DNA from: Thermotoga caldifontis AZM44c09
Lineage (GTDB): Bacteria; Thermotogota; Thermotogae; Thermotogales; DSM-5069
Direction: 5' to 3'
Assembly (NCBI RefSeq): GCF_000828655.1
Contig: NZ_AP014509.1
Location: 62,001-126,000 of the forward strand
Length of the DNA: 64,000 bases
Numbering within the stretch: the first letter of the stretch is position 1; each line of letters opens with the position of its first letter. Below the pieces are notes generated by a model, which had not been told where the DNA came from, searched no databases, and saw only the letters and a list, made by a program, of their open reading frames with translations. Made by a program: the position numbers and the translations under genes. Positions 8,499-17,265 of the stretch are shown piece by piece.

Positions 8499-9491
8499 AT
8501 GAAGGGTTCAGAGAAGAATTTTCTGGGAGGATCGATTCTGCCAGAAAAGGAGAAGAGGAAAGGCAAACTACGGGCGTTTTTGAAGGCGCTCGCCATAGTG
8601 CTCATTTTAGGCTTCACCGTACTGGTGTACGGTTATTTCGCTTTCGAGTTTCAGAGGCTTCAGGGTCTCGGGATAAGGCCGATAGAAGATTGGAGGAGCT
8701 ACATCTCTTTCCTCCTTTCGAAGATACCTTACGTGAACAGATTCATCAAGTACGAACCGTTACAGATCCTTCTGCCTTCGCAGTACTTCGAAAGGATGGC
8801 GAGCGCCACCACGGAGAGGGTGCAGCAGATGTTGCAGCAACTAAAACAGGAAAGAGAACAGCTCGAGAAGGAGAGACAGAAGATCGAGGCTGAAAGAAGA
8901 CTGGTTCTCGAGATGAGAAAGACCTGGGAGGAGAAAAACCTTCAGCTCGAAGCTGCACTGAGGAAGGCGCAAACCCCTGAAGACGTCGAGAAGGTCTCGC
9001 AGACCATCGCGAACGCAGATCCTGCGGCGATCGCCCCAGTTCTGGCGAGCGAGAGTTACTCCGTTGAGTCCATCGCTCTGGCGCTTTTAAGGCTCGATGC
9101 GACGACCCGTGCGGACGTGATCACCGAGCTTGGAAAGTTGAACCCGAACAAGGCTGCCGAGATCATGAACAACATCGCCAGCTTTGAGATGATAAGCAAA
9201 AGGCTCGGCGAGCTGAACAAACAGCTCGAAGAAAGACAGAAACAGATCAACGCGCAGCTTTCTTCCTTGATCGAAGCGAGCACGATCCAGACTCTGTCAG
9301 TCGAGTTCCTCAGACAGCTGAGCGACAACGAAATACTCGACATGATCGAATCATTATCACTCGATGAGAACGCCGTGATGGTGTTATTTTCCAAGTTCCA
9401 GCCTGATCGCATCAAGGAACTGATGAAAAAGCTGAAAGATCGCAACGAGCAACTGTTCCAGAGACTCATCGTTCGGGGGGTGGGCCTATAA
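8499..9491 (+). CDS. MotE-like flagellar protein (membrane anchor, coiled coil, MgtE_N-like domain)
   Basis: 330 residues. One membrane helix at about 28-48 is followed by a long charged coiled coil (about 105-160) and a C-terminal helical repeat (residues about 165-320) with the LRLDATTRADVITELGKLNPNKAAEIM pattern seen in MgtE N-terminal domains and in MotE/FlbB-type flagellar proteins. In other bacteria such proteins act as periplasmic chaperones for stator or flagellar assembly factors. It heads the flagellar operon, with fliK directly downstream. The role is inferred from context and architecture, and identity as MotE is tentative. AGGAG lies 3 bases before the chosen ATG, which is tight, so the start could be slightly downstream. 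Confidence 0.7.
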   Translation: MKGSEKNFLGGSILPEKEKRKGKLRAFLKALAIVLILGFTVLVYGYFAFEFQRLQGLGIRPIEDWRSYISFLLSKIPYVNRFIKYEPLQILLPSQYFERMASATTERVQQMLQQLKQEREQLEKERQKIEAERRLVLEMRKTWEEKNLQLEAALRKAQTPEDVEKVSQTIANADPAAIAPVLASESYSVESIALALLRLDATTRADVITELGKLNPNKAAEIMNNIASFEMISKRLGELNKQLEERQKQINAQLSSLIEASTIQTLSVEFLRQLSDNEILDMIESLSLDENAVMVLFSKFQPDRIKELMKKLKDRNEQLFQRLIVRGVGL

Positions 9492-9502
9492 AACCCCAAC
9501 CT

Positions 9503-11539
9503 GTGAACGAGCAAGTGCAGATCGTTGTCGAGAACAACAATTTCACCAAGAAAGGTTCGATCTCCTTCGCCGAAGTTTTGAAACTTGTTCAGCAGAGGAT
9601 CATGAACCAGCAGAACGAAGGCTTCTTCACGCTGCAGAAAGTTCCGAACGCACAGGGATCGACACAGGAAGACTCGAAAAAAACCACACCACCGGTTCTT
9701 CAGAACGGTGTGAAGCCTTCGAACTCTGTGACGGTGGAAGATATCCCTAAACGGGCTGACGCTCCGATTCTCAAAACGATCACGGATCAGGGCTCGAAAG
9801 AAGATTCGAGCAAGACTGTCGCTCAAGCCAGGAACGATCCGGCCCAGAACGAAGCAAACTCCACGACTCAACTTCCAAAAGACAACACTTCCACGGTGCA
9901 GAACGGATCTGTTCAAATGGGAACAGCTTCCCACACGAAACCATCGGGCGACGATCATGTTGTGTCAGAGCAGGAAAAAGATTCAGAAAACTTCGATTCA
10001 GCAAAACCACTCGATCTCAGACCTTCTGGAAAGGAAAAAATCGAACCTTTCTCGCAACCGAACCGTCCCGCTGCCCAGAACACGACAGCCTTGAAAGAAT
10101 CAGACACACAAAAACTGTTATCCCGCCCTTCAAACGATGTTGTTCCGAACATGCAAAGAACAACCGTGAACCAGAACGGTGCCGAAGCGTCATTCCAGTT
10201 CGTCCAAACTGGCTCTGCTTCACAGAAAAAGGAAACTTCGGATCGAAACGTTCAAAGTTCCACCGTTCATGAAACCCACCACGTCGTCGATCTGCTGCAA
10301 GTAAGAAAGAGCGATAAAAAAAGCGTTCTGACTGAAAACGACACACCGATCCGACAGCAAAATCTCACGATGATCCAAACACAATCTGAAGGCACAGAAG
10401 TTCAGGCAAATTCGTTCGACATTCCCCATCACGTGAACTCACCGAATGAACGAACAAATCCATTCAAGCTTTTCACACAACCACAATCATCGCGACAGGA
10501 GAACCTGACAACGGTCTTTTCAGAGAATCAGTTGAAGGTGAAAAACCATCCGATCGAGTTGAAGGGAGAGAAAGAAACCGAACAGAACCAACTTTTGAAG
10601 AAGTTCTCGATCCACAACGTTCCGAAAACTTCAGATACGAAACCTGAGAGTGAGTCTGTAGAAGCGGAAACGATCAAACCGACTGGACACAGGATCGTGC
10701 TCTTCGTACAGCAAGTGCAGATCGAATCGAACGGTGCGAAGAACGATTCTTCAACGAGAACAAACCTTTCAACCGTTCAATCCACCGCCCAGCCTGTGGC
10801 AGTGCTGAGTGCCGCACAGGTGAGGCTGATCGTCGACAATCTTTCTCGCTACGTGGAAGAAGTGAGCAGCGAAGTGACCCAGTTCAGACACGTGAAACGG
10901 GAACTTCCAGAGACGATCAAAGTCACAGAGCCCATCAAGATAGAGACCTTCAAACTCACGATTGCGAAAGAGATCAAACGGATCGATCAGGAACCGTTCC
11001 ATGTGAAAACCGAAAGGATCGAGAGTGCCGAACAGCTGAAGGAGGCTCTGAACAACAAGCTCGCGAAGAAAGCCTACGAACATGAACAGCCAGCCGTTCA
11101 GCACCTCAGAGTCGAAGAGAGAAACATCGATCAGGTGGTTCTGAGAGTGGAGCGAGAACAGAGCTCTGACAATCTTCAGACCATCGTTGAAACGATCAAA
11201 CAGCTCAGAGAAACCTTCACGGAGAAGGCTGAAATCCAGCTCTCACCACCATCGCTCGGAAAACTCGAGATAGAGCTCGTCAAACAGCAGGACAGATTGA
11301 CCATCCTCATGAAGGTTTCCACACCGGAGGCCAGAGAACTCATCGAAAGCAGTTCCAAGGAATTGGTCTCCAGGCTCTCCAGTCTGGGTTTCAAAGTCGA
11401 ACAGATCGAAGTCAGGATGAACCCGAGGCTCGAACAGGAACAGACCGGCGAAGAAAGACAACACAACCAGCAGTTCGAAGACCAGCAACAGCGCCAGCAG
11501 AGGCATCGGGAGGGTGATGAAGATGATAAATCCGATTGA
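9503..11539 (+). CDS. fliK: Flagellar hook-length control protein FliK
   Basis: 678 residues. A long, low-complexity, Gln/Ser/Thr/Asn-rich region (about 1-560) without predicted fold precedes a C-terminal Flg_hook domain (about 565-650: EIQLSPPSLGKLEIEL...LSSLGFKVEQIEVRM) and an acidic, glutamine-rich tail. FliK is the secreted ruler that ends hook growth and switches export to filament proteins. It sits between the motE-like gene and flgD, as expected. The GTG at 9503 is poorly placed relative to the only strong ribosome site (GGGGGGTG, 9475-9482). An in-frame ATA at 9488, overlapping the previous stop as ATAA and 5 bases past that site, is an attractive alternative that adds five residues. 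Confidence 0.88.
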   Translation: MNEQVQIVVENNNFTKKGSISFAEVLKLVQQRIMNQQNEGFFTLQKVPNAQGSTQEDSKKTTPPVLQNGVKPSNSVTVEDIPKRADAPILKTITDQGSKEDSSKTVAQARNDPAQNEANSTTQLPKDNTSTVQNGSVQMGTASHTKPSGDDHVVSEQEKDSENFDSAKPLDLRPSGKEKIEPFSQPNRPAAQNTTALKESDTQKLLSRPSNDVVPNMQRTTVNQNGAEASFQFVQTGSASQKKETSDRNVQSSTVHETHHVVDLLQVRKSDKKSVLTENDTPIRQQNLTMIQTQSEGTEVQANSFDIPHHVNSPNERTNPFKLFTQPQSSRQENLTTVFSENQLKVKNHPIELKGEKETEQNQLLKKFSIHNVPKTSDTKPESESVEAETIKPTGHRIVLFVQQVQIESNGAKNDSSTRTNLSTVQSTAQPVAVLSAAQVRLIVDNLSRYVEEVSSEVTQFRHVKRELPETIKVTEPIKIETFKLTIAKEIKRIDQEPFHVKTERIESAEQLKEALNNKLAKKAYEHEQPAVQHLRVEERNIDQVVLRVEREQSSDNLQTIVETIKQLRETFTEKAEIQLSPPSLGKLEIELVKQQDRLTILMKVSTPEARELIESSSKELVSRLSSLGFKVEQIEVRMNPRLEQEQTGEERQHNQQFEDQQQRQQRHREGDEDDKSD

Positions 11540-12179
11540 TCCTTATTCCAGTTTCTACGTTCCTTCTCAGCGAACGGCGAGCAAAGAGCTGGACAAGAAC
11601 GCGTTCCTGCTTCTGCTCGTGACTCAGTTGAAAAACCAGAACCCCCTGGAACCCATGGAGAACAGAGAGTTCATCGCACAGCTCACCCAGTTCTCCACGC
11701 TCGAACAGATCGCCAACATGACGAAGTCCATACAGGATTTCCTGAAGCTTCAGCAGGGAGCGCTCCAGGCACAGGCCGCTTCGCTGATCGGAAAACACGT
11801 CGTCGTGCAGTCGAACCAGATCAACGTGTCCAACCAGCGGGCTGAAAGCATCGTGTTCGAGCTCGACGAAAGAGCACCTGTGGTTGTCAGGATCTACGAT
11901 TCGAACGGAAATCTCGTCAAGCAGGCCACGAGCGGTGTGCTCGATGCAGGAGTTCACGCCTACGTGTGGGATGCGAGAAACGATTCTGGCCTTCCTGTGG
12001 CCAACGGCACCTACACCTACACGGTGAGCAAGATCACCTCGAGCGGTGAAGTAACGATAGGCGGTGTGCAGTCAGGCGTTGTGGAATCCGTCAAGTTCAA
12101 AAACAACCAGATCTTCGTGTACGTGAACGGAAGAGAGTATCCCTTGGCATCCGTCATCGAGATTTCACAGGAGGGGTGA
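11523..12179 (+). CDS. flgD: Flagellar hook assembly scaffold FlgD
   Basis: 218 residues. The N-terminal FlgD signature (FLLLLVTQLKNQNPLEPMENREFIAQLTQFSTLEQ, broken here only by position) is complete. The C-terminal part has the FlgD Ig-like/Tudor domain with IYDSNGNLV and the typical VWDARNDSGLPVANGTYTY pattern. FlgD caps the growing hook. Start candidates are GTG 11514, ATG 11517 and ATG 11523; the last is chosen because GGGAGG at 11508-11513 is 9 bases upstream. It overlaps the end of fliK by 17 bases and precedes flgE. Confidence 0.95.
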   Translation: MINPIDPYSSFYVPSQRTASKELDKNAFLLLLVTQLKNQNPLEPMENREFIAQLTQFSTLEQIANMTKSIQDFLKLQQGALQAQAASLIGKHVVVQSNQINVSNQRAESIVFELDERAPVVVRIYDSNGNLVKQATSGVLDAGVHAYVWDARNDSGLPVANGTYTYTVSKITSSGEVTIGGVQSGVVESVKFKNNQIFVYVNGREYPLASVIEISQEG

Positions 12180-12185
12180 AATGCC

Positions 12186-13856
12186 ATGATGCGCTCGATG
12201 TTCAGTGGCGTTTCCGGTATGAGAAACTTCCAGTACGAACTCGATGTGATCGGCAACAACATCTCCAACGTCAACACTGTGGGTTTCAAAGGTTCGCGCG
12301 TCACCTTTCAAACGGCTTTGCTCCAAACTTTGAAAGCCGCACGCGCCCCGCAGAACAACATCGGAGGCACCAACCCGATACAGATAGGGCTCGGTTCACA
12401 GCTCGCAACCGTGGACAAGGTCATGACGCAGGGCTCGTTCCAGAACACGGGTAGAAAACTCGATCTCGCGATACAGGGTGACGGGTTCTTCGTGCTCGGC
12501 GACGGTCGCGGTTATTACTACACGCGCGCTGGAGCGCTCGACGTGGACATGAACGGCACGCTGATACACGCCTCTACAGGTTTGAAGGTGCAGGGCTGGC
12601 GCGCCGTACAGGATCCGGCCACAGGTTCACGCTACGTCGACACGAACCAGCCTATAGGCGACATAGTCATAAGTGCGGGAATGACCATGCCGGCGAGGGC
12701 AACGACCGCTGCAAGGATAGAAGGGAATCTGAACTCGACTTCTGGAATACTTCCGTTCTCCATGACCGTCACGGACGACGGCGGCAAACAGCACACGGTG
12801 AGGTTTGTCTTTTCGAAAACTGAAGCTGACATCAAAGAACAGGACGATCCGTTCGCGGAGAACCAGAGATACACCTGGACGGTGTACGATGAGAACAATG
12901 ATGAGATCGCCAGCGGTTACATCGTGATCAACCAGTTTGGAAGGGTAGTCATATCTGAGGTGTTAAGTGGAGGAGCGGGAAGCGAAATAACAGCCATCGG
13001 AGGTGGCGCCAACATCACCATCCCCACCGCCGGTGAGATCAGATTCTACGAATCCGACAATCCTTCCAACTTCGTCACGGCGCAGTTCAACAGCCCAAGG
13101 TACGTGACCGCAGTTCAGGTCTACGACACGCTCGGAAATCCGTATTCTCTGCACATCGAGTTCATCAGATTGGGAAAGTTCGACACCATGAACAACGCCT
13201 GGATCTGGAGAGTTTACACGGCGAGCGGTGAACCCATAACCTACATCGATGCGGAAGGTGATGAGAACTACGCAGGTGGTATCATCGACTTCAACGATTC
13301 CGGGCGCATCACGGCCATGTACGGTTTCAGTTGGAATGGGACCGACTTCACTGTCGGCAACACAGAACTGAGAACCATTCGGTTCGACGCTTCACACATG
13401 GGCGACGGCACTGTGACGATCAATCTTGATCTCACAGCACTCACCCAGTTCGCCGGTGCCAACAGCGCTTCGTTCACCTGGCAGAACGGAAACGCCCTGG
13501 GAGCGTTGCAATCTTTCGCCATCAACGAGAACGGCGAGATAATAGGCACCTTCAGCAACGGCTTGACCGACATCCTCGGACAAATAGCGCTCGCGGTCTT
13601 CAACAACCCTGCGGGCTTGACCGAGGTCGGCAACTCGCTGTATCTACCGTCTGCGAACAGTGGACTGGCACAGATAGGGACCGCGGGAAGTGGTGGTAGA
13701 GGCACGCTCATCCCTGGTGCGCTCGAGATGTCGAACGTGGATCTTGCGGAAGAGTTCACACGGATGATCATCGCCCAGAGGGGATTTCAGGCGAACGCGA
13801 GGGTCATAACCACCGCCGACACCATACTCGGTGAACTCGTGGCGCTGAGGAGATAA
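12186..13856 (+). CDS. flgE: Flagellar hook protein FlgE
   Basis: 556 residues. It has the flagellar rod/hook N-terminal motif (SGVSGMRNFQYELDVIGNNI, then SNVNTVGFKGSR), the FlgE D1/D2 insert with the FlgE-type KLDLAIQGDGFFVL segment, and the C-terminal FlgBB domain (LEMSNVDLAEEFTRMIIAQR, then GFQANARVITTADTILGELV). It is longer than the roughly 400-residue enterobacterial hook protein, in the range of Gram-positive and Thermotoga forms with extra surface domains. GGAGGGG lies 9 bases before the ATG. An ATG at 12189 is an alternative. Between flgD and flbD. Confidence 0.97.
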   Translation: MMRSMFSGVSGMRNFQYELDVIGNNISNVNTVGFKGSRVTFQTALLQTLKAARAPQNNIGGTNPIQIGLGSQLATVDKVMTQGSFQNTGRKLDLAIQGDGFFVLGDGRGYYYTRAGALDVDMNGTLIHASTGLKVQGWRAVQDPATGSRYVDTNQPIGDIVISAGMTMPARATTAARIEGNLNSTSGILPFSMTVTDDGGKQHTVRFVFSKTEADIKEQDDPFAENQRYTWTVYDENNDEIASGYIVINQFGRVVISEVLSGGAGSEITAIGGGANITIPTAGEIRFYESDNPSNFVTAQFNSPRYVTAVQVYDTLGNPYSLHIEFIRLGKFDTMNNAWIWRVYTASGEPITYIDAEGDENYAGGIIDFNDSGRITAMYGFSWNGTDFTVGNTELRTIRFDASHMGDGTVTINLDLTALTQFAGANSASFTWQNGNALGALQSFAINENGEIIGTFSNGLTDILGQIALAVFNNPAGLTEVGNSLYLPSANSGLAQIGTAGSGGRGTLIPGALEMSNVDLAEEFTRMIIAQRGFQANARVITTADTILGELVALRR

Positions 13857-13867
13857 GGTGATGCGCG

Positions 13868-14092
13868 ATGATCTGGCTGACGCGCCTCAAAGGTCAGAGG
13901 TTCGTGCTCAACGCCGAGATGATAGAAACAATTGAAGCTCTACCGGACACGACGATAACGCTCTTCAACGGCAAAAAATACATCGTGCAGGAGAGCGTCG
14001 AAGAGGTCGTCCGCCGAGTGATAGAATACAAAAAGCAAGCCTATCCGGTGCTCGATTTGCTCAGGTATATCCCTCACGAGAGGGAGGGATGA
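13868..14092 (+). CDS. flbD: FlbD-family flagellar protein
   Basis: 74 residues, the usual size of the small SwrD/FlbD family (Pfam FlbD). The pattern MIWLTRLKGQRFVLNAEMIE, then IEALPDTTITLFNGKKYIV is characteristic. In Bacillus the homologue SwrD raises stator power, which fits its position immediately before motA and motB. The short C-terminal part is helical. It ends 3 bases before the motA start. Confidence 0.93.
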   Translation: MIWLTRLKGQRFVLNAEMIETIEALPDTTITLFNGKKYIVQESVEEVVRRVIEYKKQAYPVLDLLRYIPHEREG

Positions 14093-14095
14093 TGC

Positions 14096-14884
14096 GTGGA
14101 TCTATCGACGGTCCTTGGAGTGTTGATGGCATTCGGAATGATATTCTTTGGGATATTCATCGGAAAATCTGCTCCATCCGCCTTCTTGGATCTGCCATCC
14201 GTGTTCATAACGATCGGTGGCGCGTTGGCCTCCACGATCGCTTCGCACCCCAAGGAACGAAGTTTCAGAATCTTCAACGTGATCATGTCCACGTTCAAAG
14301 AACCGAAGATCGACAACATCGGACTCGTGAGAACGCTCGTGTCTTTCTCGGAAAAGGCGAGGAGGGAGGGTCTGCTCTCTCTGGAAGAGAACCTGAACGA
14401 GATCGACGATCCTTTCATGAAGAAAGCGTTGCAGCTGGTGATAGACGGCACGGACCCGGAACTTTTGAAGAGCATGATGGAGGCCGAGATGGACCTCATA
14501 GAAGAGGATCTCATGGCGAACAAGGCGATGATGGATTCGGCTGGAGCCTTCGCCCCCGCGTACGGAATGATAGGAACGCTCATCGGTCTGATAGGCATGT
14601 TGAGGACTTTGAACAACCCAGAAACCATTGGACCGAACATGTCCGTCGCACTGGTCACGACCTTCTACGGCTCGATCCTCTCGAACGCGGTGTTCCTACC
14701 CATGGGTGAGAAGCTCGGAAGGAGGGCGATAAAGATTCTGAGACAGAAACAGATGATCCTCGAGGGCGTGCTCTCCATCCAGGCAGGAGAAAACCCGAGA
14801 GTACTGGAAGAAAAGCTCAAATCCTTCCTCACCGCTGAAGAAAAGGCAGCCTACGAAGCTTCACTCGGCAGGGAGGCCGCCTGA
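14096..14884 (+). CDS. motA: Flagellar motor stator protein MotA
   Basis: 262 residues, four membrane helices (about 1-20, 27-45, 145-170, 180-200) with the large cytoplasmic loop between helices 2 and 3 that carries the FliG-interacting charged residues. The PomA/MotA signature around AFAPAYGMIGTLIGLIGML is intact. With MotB it forms the ion-driven stator. The GTG start at 14096 is supported by GGGAGGG 6 bases upstream. It overlaps motB by TGATG. Ion type (H+ or Na+) cannot be settled from sequence alone. Confidence 0.96.
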   Translation: MDLSTVLGVLMAFGMIFFGIFIGKSAPSAFLDLPSVFITIGGALASTIASHPKERSFRIFNVIMSTFKEPKIDNIGLVRTLVSFSEKARREGLLSLEENLNEIDDPFMKKALQLVIDGTDPELLKSMMEAEMDLIEEDLMANKAMMDSAGAFAPAYGMIGTLIGLIGMLRTLNNPETIGPNMSVALVTTFYGSILSNAVFLPMGEKLGRRAIKILRQKQMILEGVLSIQAGENPRVLEEKLKSFLTAEEKAAYEASLGREAA

Positions 14885-15753
14885 TGCCTCGAAAGAAGAG
14901 AAGCTACGAGGCACCGAAGGCGAGCTGGCTCACCACCTACGGTGACATGGTGACGCTGCTTTTGACGTTCTTCGTGCTCCTGTTTTCCATGTCCACGATA
15001 AGCCCTGGAAAGTTCCAGCATATCGTTGTCGGTTTGAGATCGCCACTCACGGGAATGCCCCCGAGCGTCCTGACGGGTGGAAAGAGTCTGGCAGAGGAGC
15101 CCCTCATCACGTCAAGGCGGGGAGTTTACGAAGAACTCATGAGGATCGGCGAAGAATACAAGGGCAAGATCACGATACAGGAGAGGGATGAAGGTACGGT
15201 CATAATCATGCAGGACATGGCGTTCTTCGAACCCGCGAGCGCCAAGCTCACAATCGAGGCGAAAACACTCCTCGGAAGGATCGGTTCTCTGATCATCGAG
15301 CACACGATGAACGTGATACAGGTTTACGGTTACGCCGACGATCGTCCGGTCCCGGCAGATTCCATCTACGCTTCGAACTGGCATTTGAGCAGTGCGAGGG
15401 CCGCGAGTGTTATACAATTTTTTACGGACGAATTGAAACGCCGCAGGGCCGTTGAAAGACTGGCGGACGTCAGGGCGGGCAGATTCGATCCGGACTACTT
15501 CTACGATCCCCAGAGGTTCTACCCTATAGGAATGGGAGACTGGCCGATAAGAAAAGAGATAGAGGCACTCCAGAAAGAAATAGAGATCGAAAGGAACCTG
15601 CTCTTGGAAAAATTCAGAGCTGGAGAGATCTCGAGAGAACAGTACACAGCCTCGCTGAACGAGCTGGATAACCGTTACGAAGCGCGTCTGAACCAGCTTC
15701 GGAACGTTTACCGCAGGATAGACATACTCATAAAACGCGAGAGGGCAAAGTAG
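14884..15753 (+). CDS. motB: Flagellar motor stator protein MotB
   Basis: 289 residues. One membrane helix (about 17-40) contains the ion-binding aspartate in TTYGDMVTLLLTFFVLLFSM. A plug region follows, then an OmpA-like peptidoglycan-binding domain (about 105-250) with YGYADDRPVP and NWHLSSARAASV. The OmpA domain has a long basic/acidic insertion around residues 195-260 that ends in coiled coil; this is longer than usual. It starts inside the motA stop codon, so translation is coupled. Confidence 0.96.
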   Translation: MPRKKRSYEAPKASWLTTYGDMVTLLLTFFVLLFSMSTISPGKFQHIVVGLRSPLTGMPPSVLTGGKSLAEEPLITSRRGVYEELMRIGEEYKGKITIQERDEGTVIIMQDMAFFEPASAKLTIEAKTLLGRIGSLIIEHTMNVIQVYGYADDRPVPADSIYASNWHLSSARAASVIQFFTDELKRRRAVERLADVRAGRFDPDYFYDPQRFYPIGMGDWPIRKEIEALQKEIEIERNLLLEKFRAGEISREQYTASLNELDNRYEARLNQLRNVYRRIDILIKRERAK

Positions 15754-15763
15754 GTGATGATGA

Positions 15764-16267
15764 ATGGCTGACGAAGAAGTCAAGGAAACCAAGAAAAGGG
15801 GTATAGGTGGTTTGCTGATGTCGATCATCGTACCGGCCGTCGTTGCCGTCGGCGCAACTGCTGTCACCATCATGTTGCTGGGCACGAACCTGACACAGCC
15901 AAAACAGCAGCCAGTTCAGCAGGCGCCGACCGAGATCAAGGCGGTGGTCATTCAGCCCGGTACTTACACCACGTTCATGCTCAAGGGTGGAAAGGAAGTG
16001 GCCGTGATAGATTCTTTAACGTTGACCGTGGCGAGCGATGCGTGCCGGGCCGCGATCGCGGAACGTAGAGACATGATCATGGACGGTCTCATGCTCATAT
16101 TTCTGAGCAAGGAAAGGTCAGAGCTCAACACGGCCGCGGGCATAGAACTGCTCAAGAAACAGATACGCGCCATGGTGAACGAAGTCACCGGGTTCACGGG
16201 TGAGAGAGAAAGGCTCGGAGTCATAGGGGTTTACCTGTACATAAAGGCCATCAGCTCCGTCGAGTGA
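15764..16267 (+). CDS. fliL: Flagellar basal-body protein FliL
   Basis: 167 residues: a lysine-rich cytoplasmic start, one membrane helix (about 14-38), a short proline/glutamine linker, and a periplasmic domain typical of FliL ending with the MVNEVTGFTGERERLGVIGVYL pattern (positions about 135-157). FliL surrounds the stator and supports torque. It lies between motB and fliM, as in many flagellar operons. The ATG follows an AGGTGATG ribosome site 10 bases after the motB stop. Confidence 0.94.
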   Translation: MADEEVKETKKRGIGGLLMSIIVPAVVAVGATAVTIMLLGTNLTQPKQQPVQQAPTEIKAVVIQPGTYTTFMLKGGKEVAVIDSLTLTVASDACRAAIAERRDMIMDGLMLIFLSKERSELNTAAGIELLKKQIRAMVNEVTGFTGERERLGVIGVYLYIKAISSVE

Positions 16268-16281
16268 AGGGGTGATGGTGC

Positions 16282-17265
16282 TTGTCCGACGTCCTCAGCC
16301 AGGATGAAATAGATCGGCTGTTGCAGGCACTGAAATCCGGAGAACTCTCGGCCGAGGAGATCAAACGGGAAGAGAAGAAGGTCAAAGTCTACGATTTCAG
16401 AAGACCGAGCAAATTCTCGAAGGAACACATCCGCGTGTTCGACATGATACACGAGAACTTCGCACGCTCGGTCTCAACCTACTTGTCCGGTCGCGTGAGA
16501 ACCTTCGTGAGCATAAATTTGGCGAGCATAGACCAGATCACCTACGAAGAGTTCATAAGGTCTCTGCCAGCCCCGGCGTTCATAGTTGTTTTTTCGGCTC
16601 CAGAATTCGTTGGCAGTGCGATCCTTGAAATGAACCTCGAGCTGTTCTACACGATCCTGGATCTGATCCTCGGAGGACCTGGCATTCCGAACGTCAAGCG
16701 ACCCCCTTCAGAGATAGAGATAAGCATCATGAGAAAGGAGATCATGAACATCCTCGCGAACCTGGCACAGGCGTGGAGCGACGTCTTCAGCTTCTCACCG
16801 ACGATAGAGAGCATCGAGAACAACCCGCAGTTCGTGCAGATAGCCCCGCCGAGCGAGATGGTCCTTCTGGTTTCGCTCTTTCTGACCATCGGAAAAACGG
16901 AAGGTTTCATGAACGTGTGCTGGCCATCGTCCCTGACGGAACCGTTCATGGACCGGTTGAGCTCCCGCAACTGGTTCAAGGTGGCCAAGAAAGAACAGGT
17001 TTCCGAAAAAATGCAAAAGGATCTGTTGACCAACCTGAACCAGATGAACATCGTTTTGAGTGCGGTGCTCGGCGAAGCGATCCTGACGGTACGGGAAATA
17101 CTGGAGCTGGAAGTTGGAGACGTGATCAGATTGAAGTCACACAAAGACGAAGACATCGTCGTGAACGTTCAGGGTAAACCGAAGTTTCTGGCGAGACCCG
17201 GAACTTACAAAGGCTACAGGGCCGTGAAGATCACCAGGATCATCGAACCGGAGGTGGAAGAATGA
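16282..17265 (+). CDS. fliM: Flagellar motor switch protein FliM
   Basis: 327 residues. The N-terminal CheY-P binding peptide is present (VLSQDEIDRLLQAL), then the FliM middle domain (KVYDFRRPSKFSKEHIRVF... with GGPGIP at about 130) and the C-terminal SpoA domain (about 250-320). It forms the C-ring with FliG and FliY. The TTG start is supported by AGGGGTG 7 bases upstream. It overlaps fliY by ATGA. Confidence 0.97.
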   Translation: MSDVLSQDEIDRLLQALKSGELSAEEIKREEKKVKVYDFRRPSKFSKEHIRVFDMIHENFARSVSTYLSGRVRTFVSINLASIDQITYEEFIRSLPAPAFIVVFSAPEFVGSAILEMNLELFYTILDLILGGPGIPNVKRPPSEIEISIMRKEIMNILANLAQAWSDVFSFSPTIESIENNPQFVQIAPPSEMVLLVSLFLTIGKTEGFMNVCWPSSLTEPFMDRLSSRNWFKVAKKEQVSEKMQKDLLTNLNQMNIVLSAVLGEAILTVREILELEVGDVIRLKSHKDEDIVVNVQGKPKFLARPGTYKGYRAVKITRIIEPEVEE

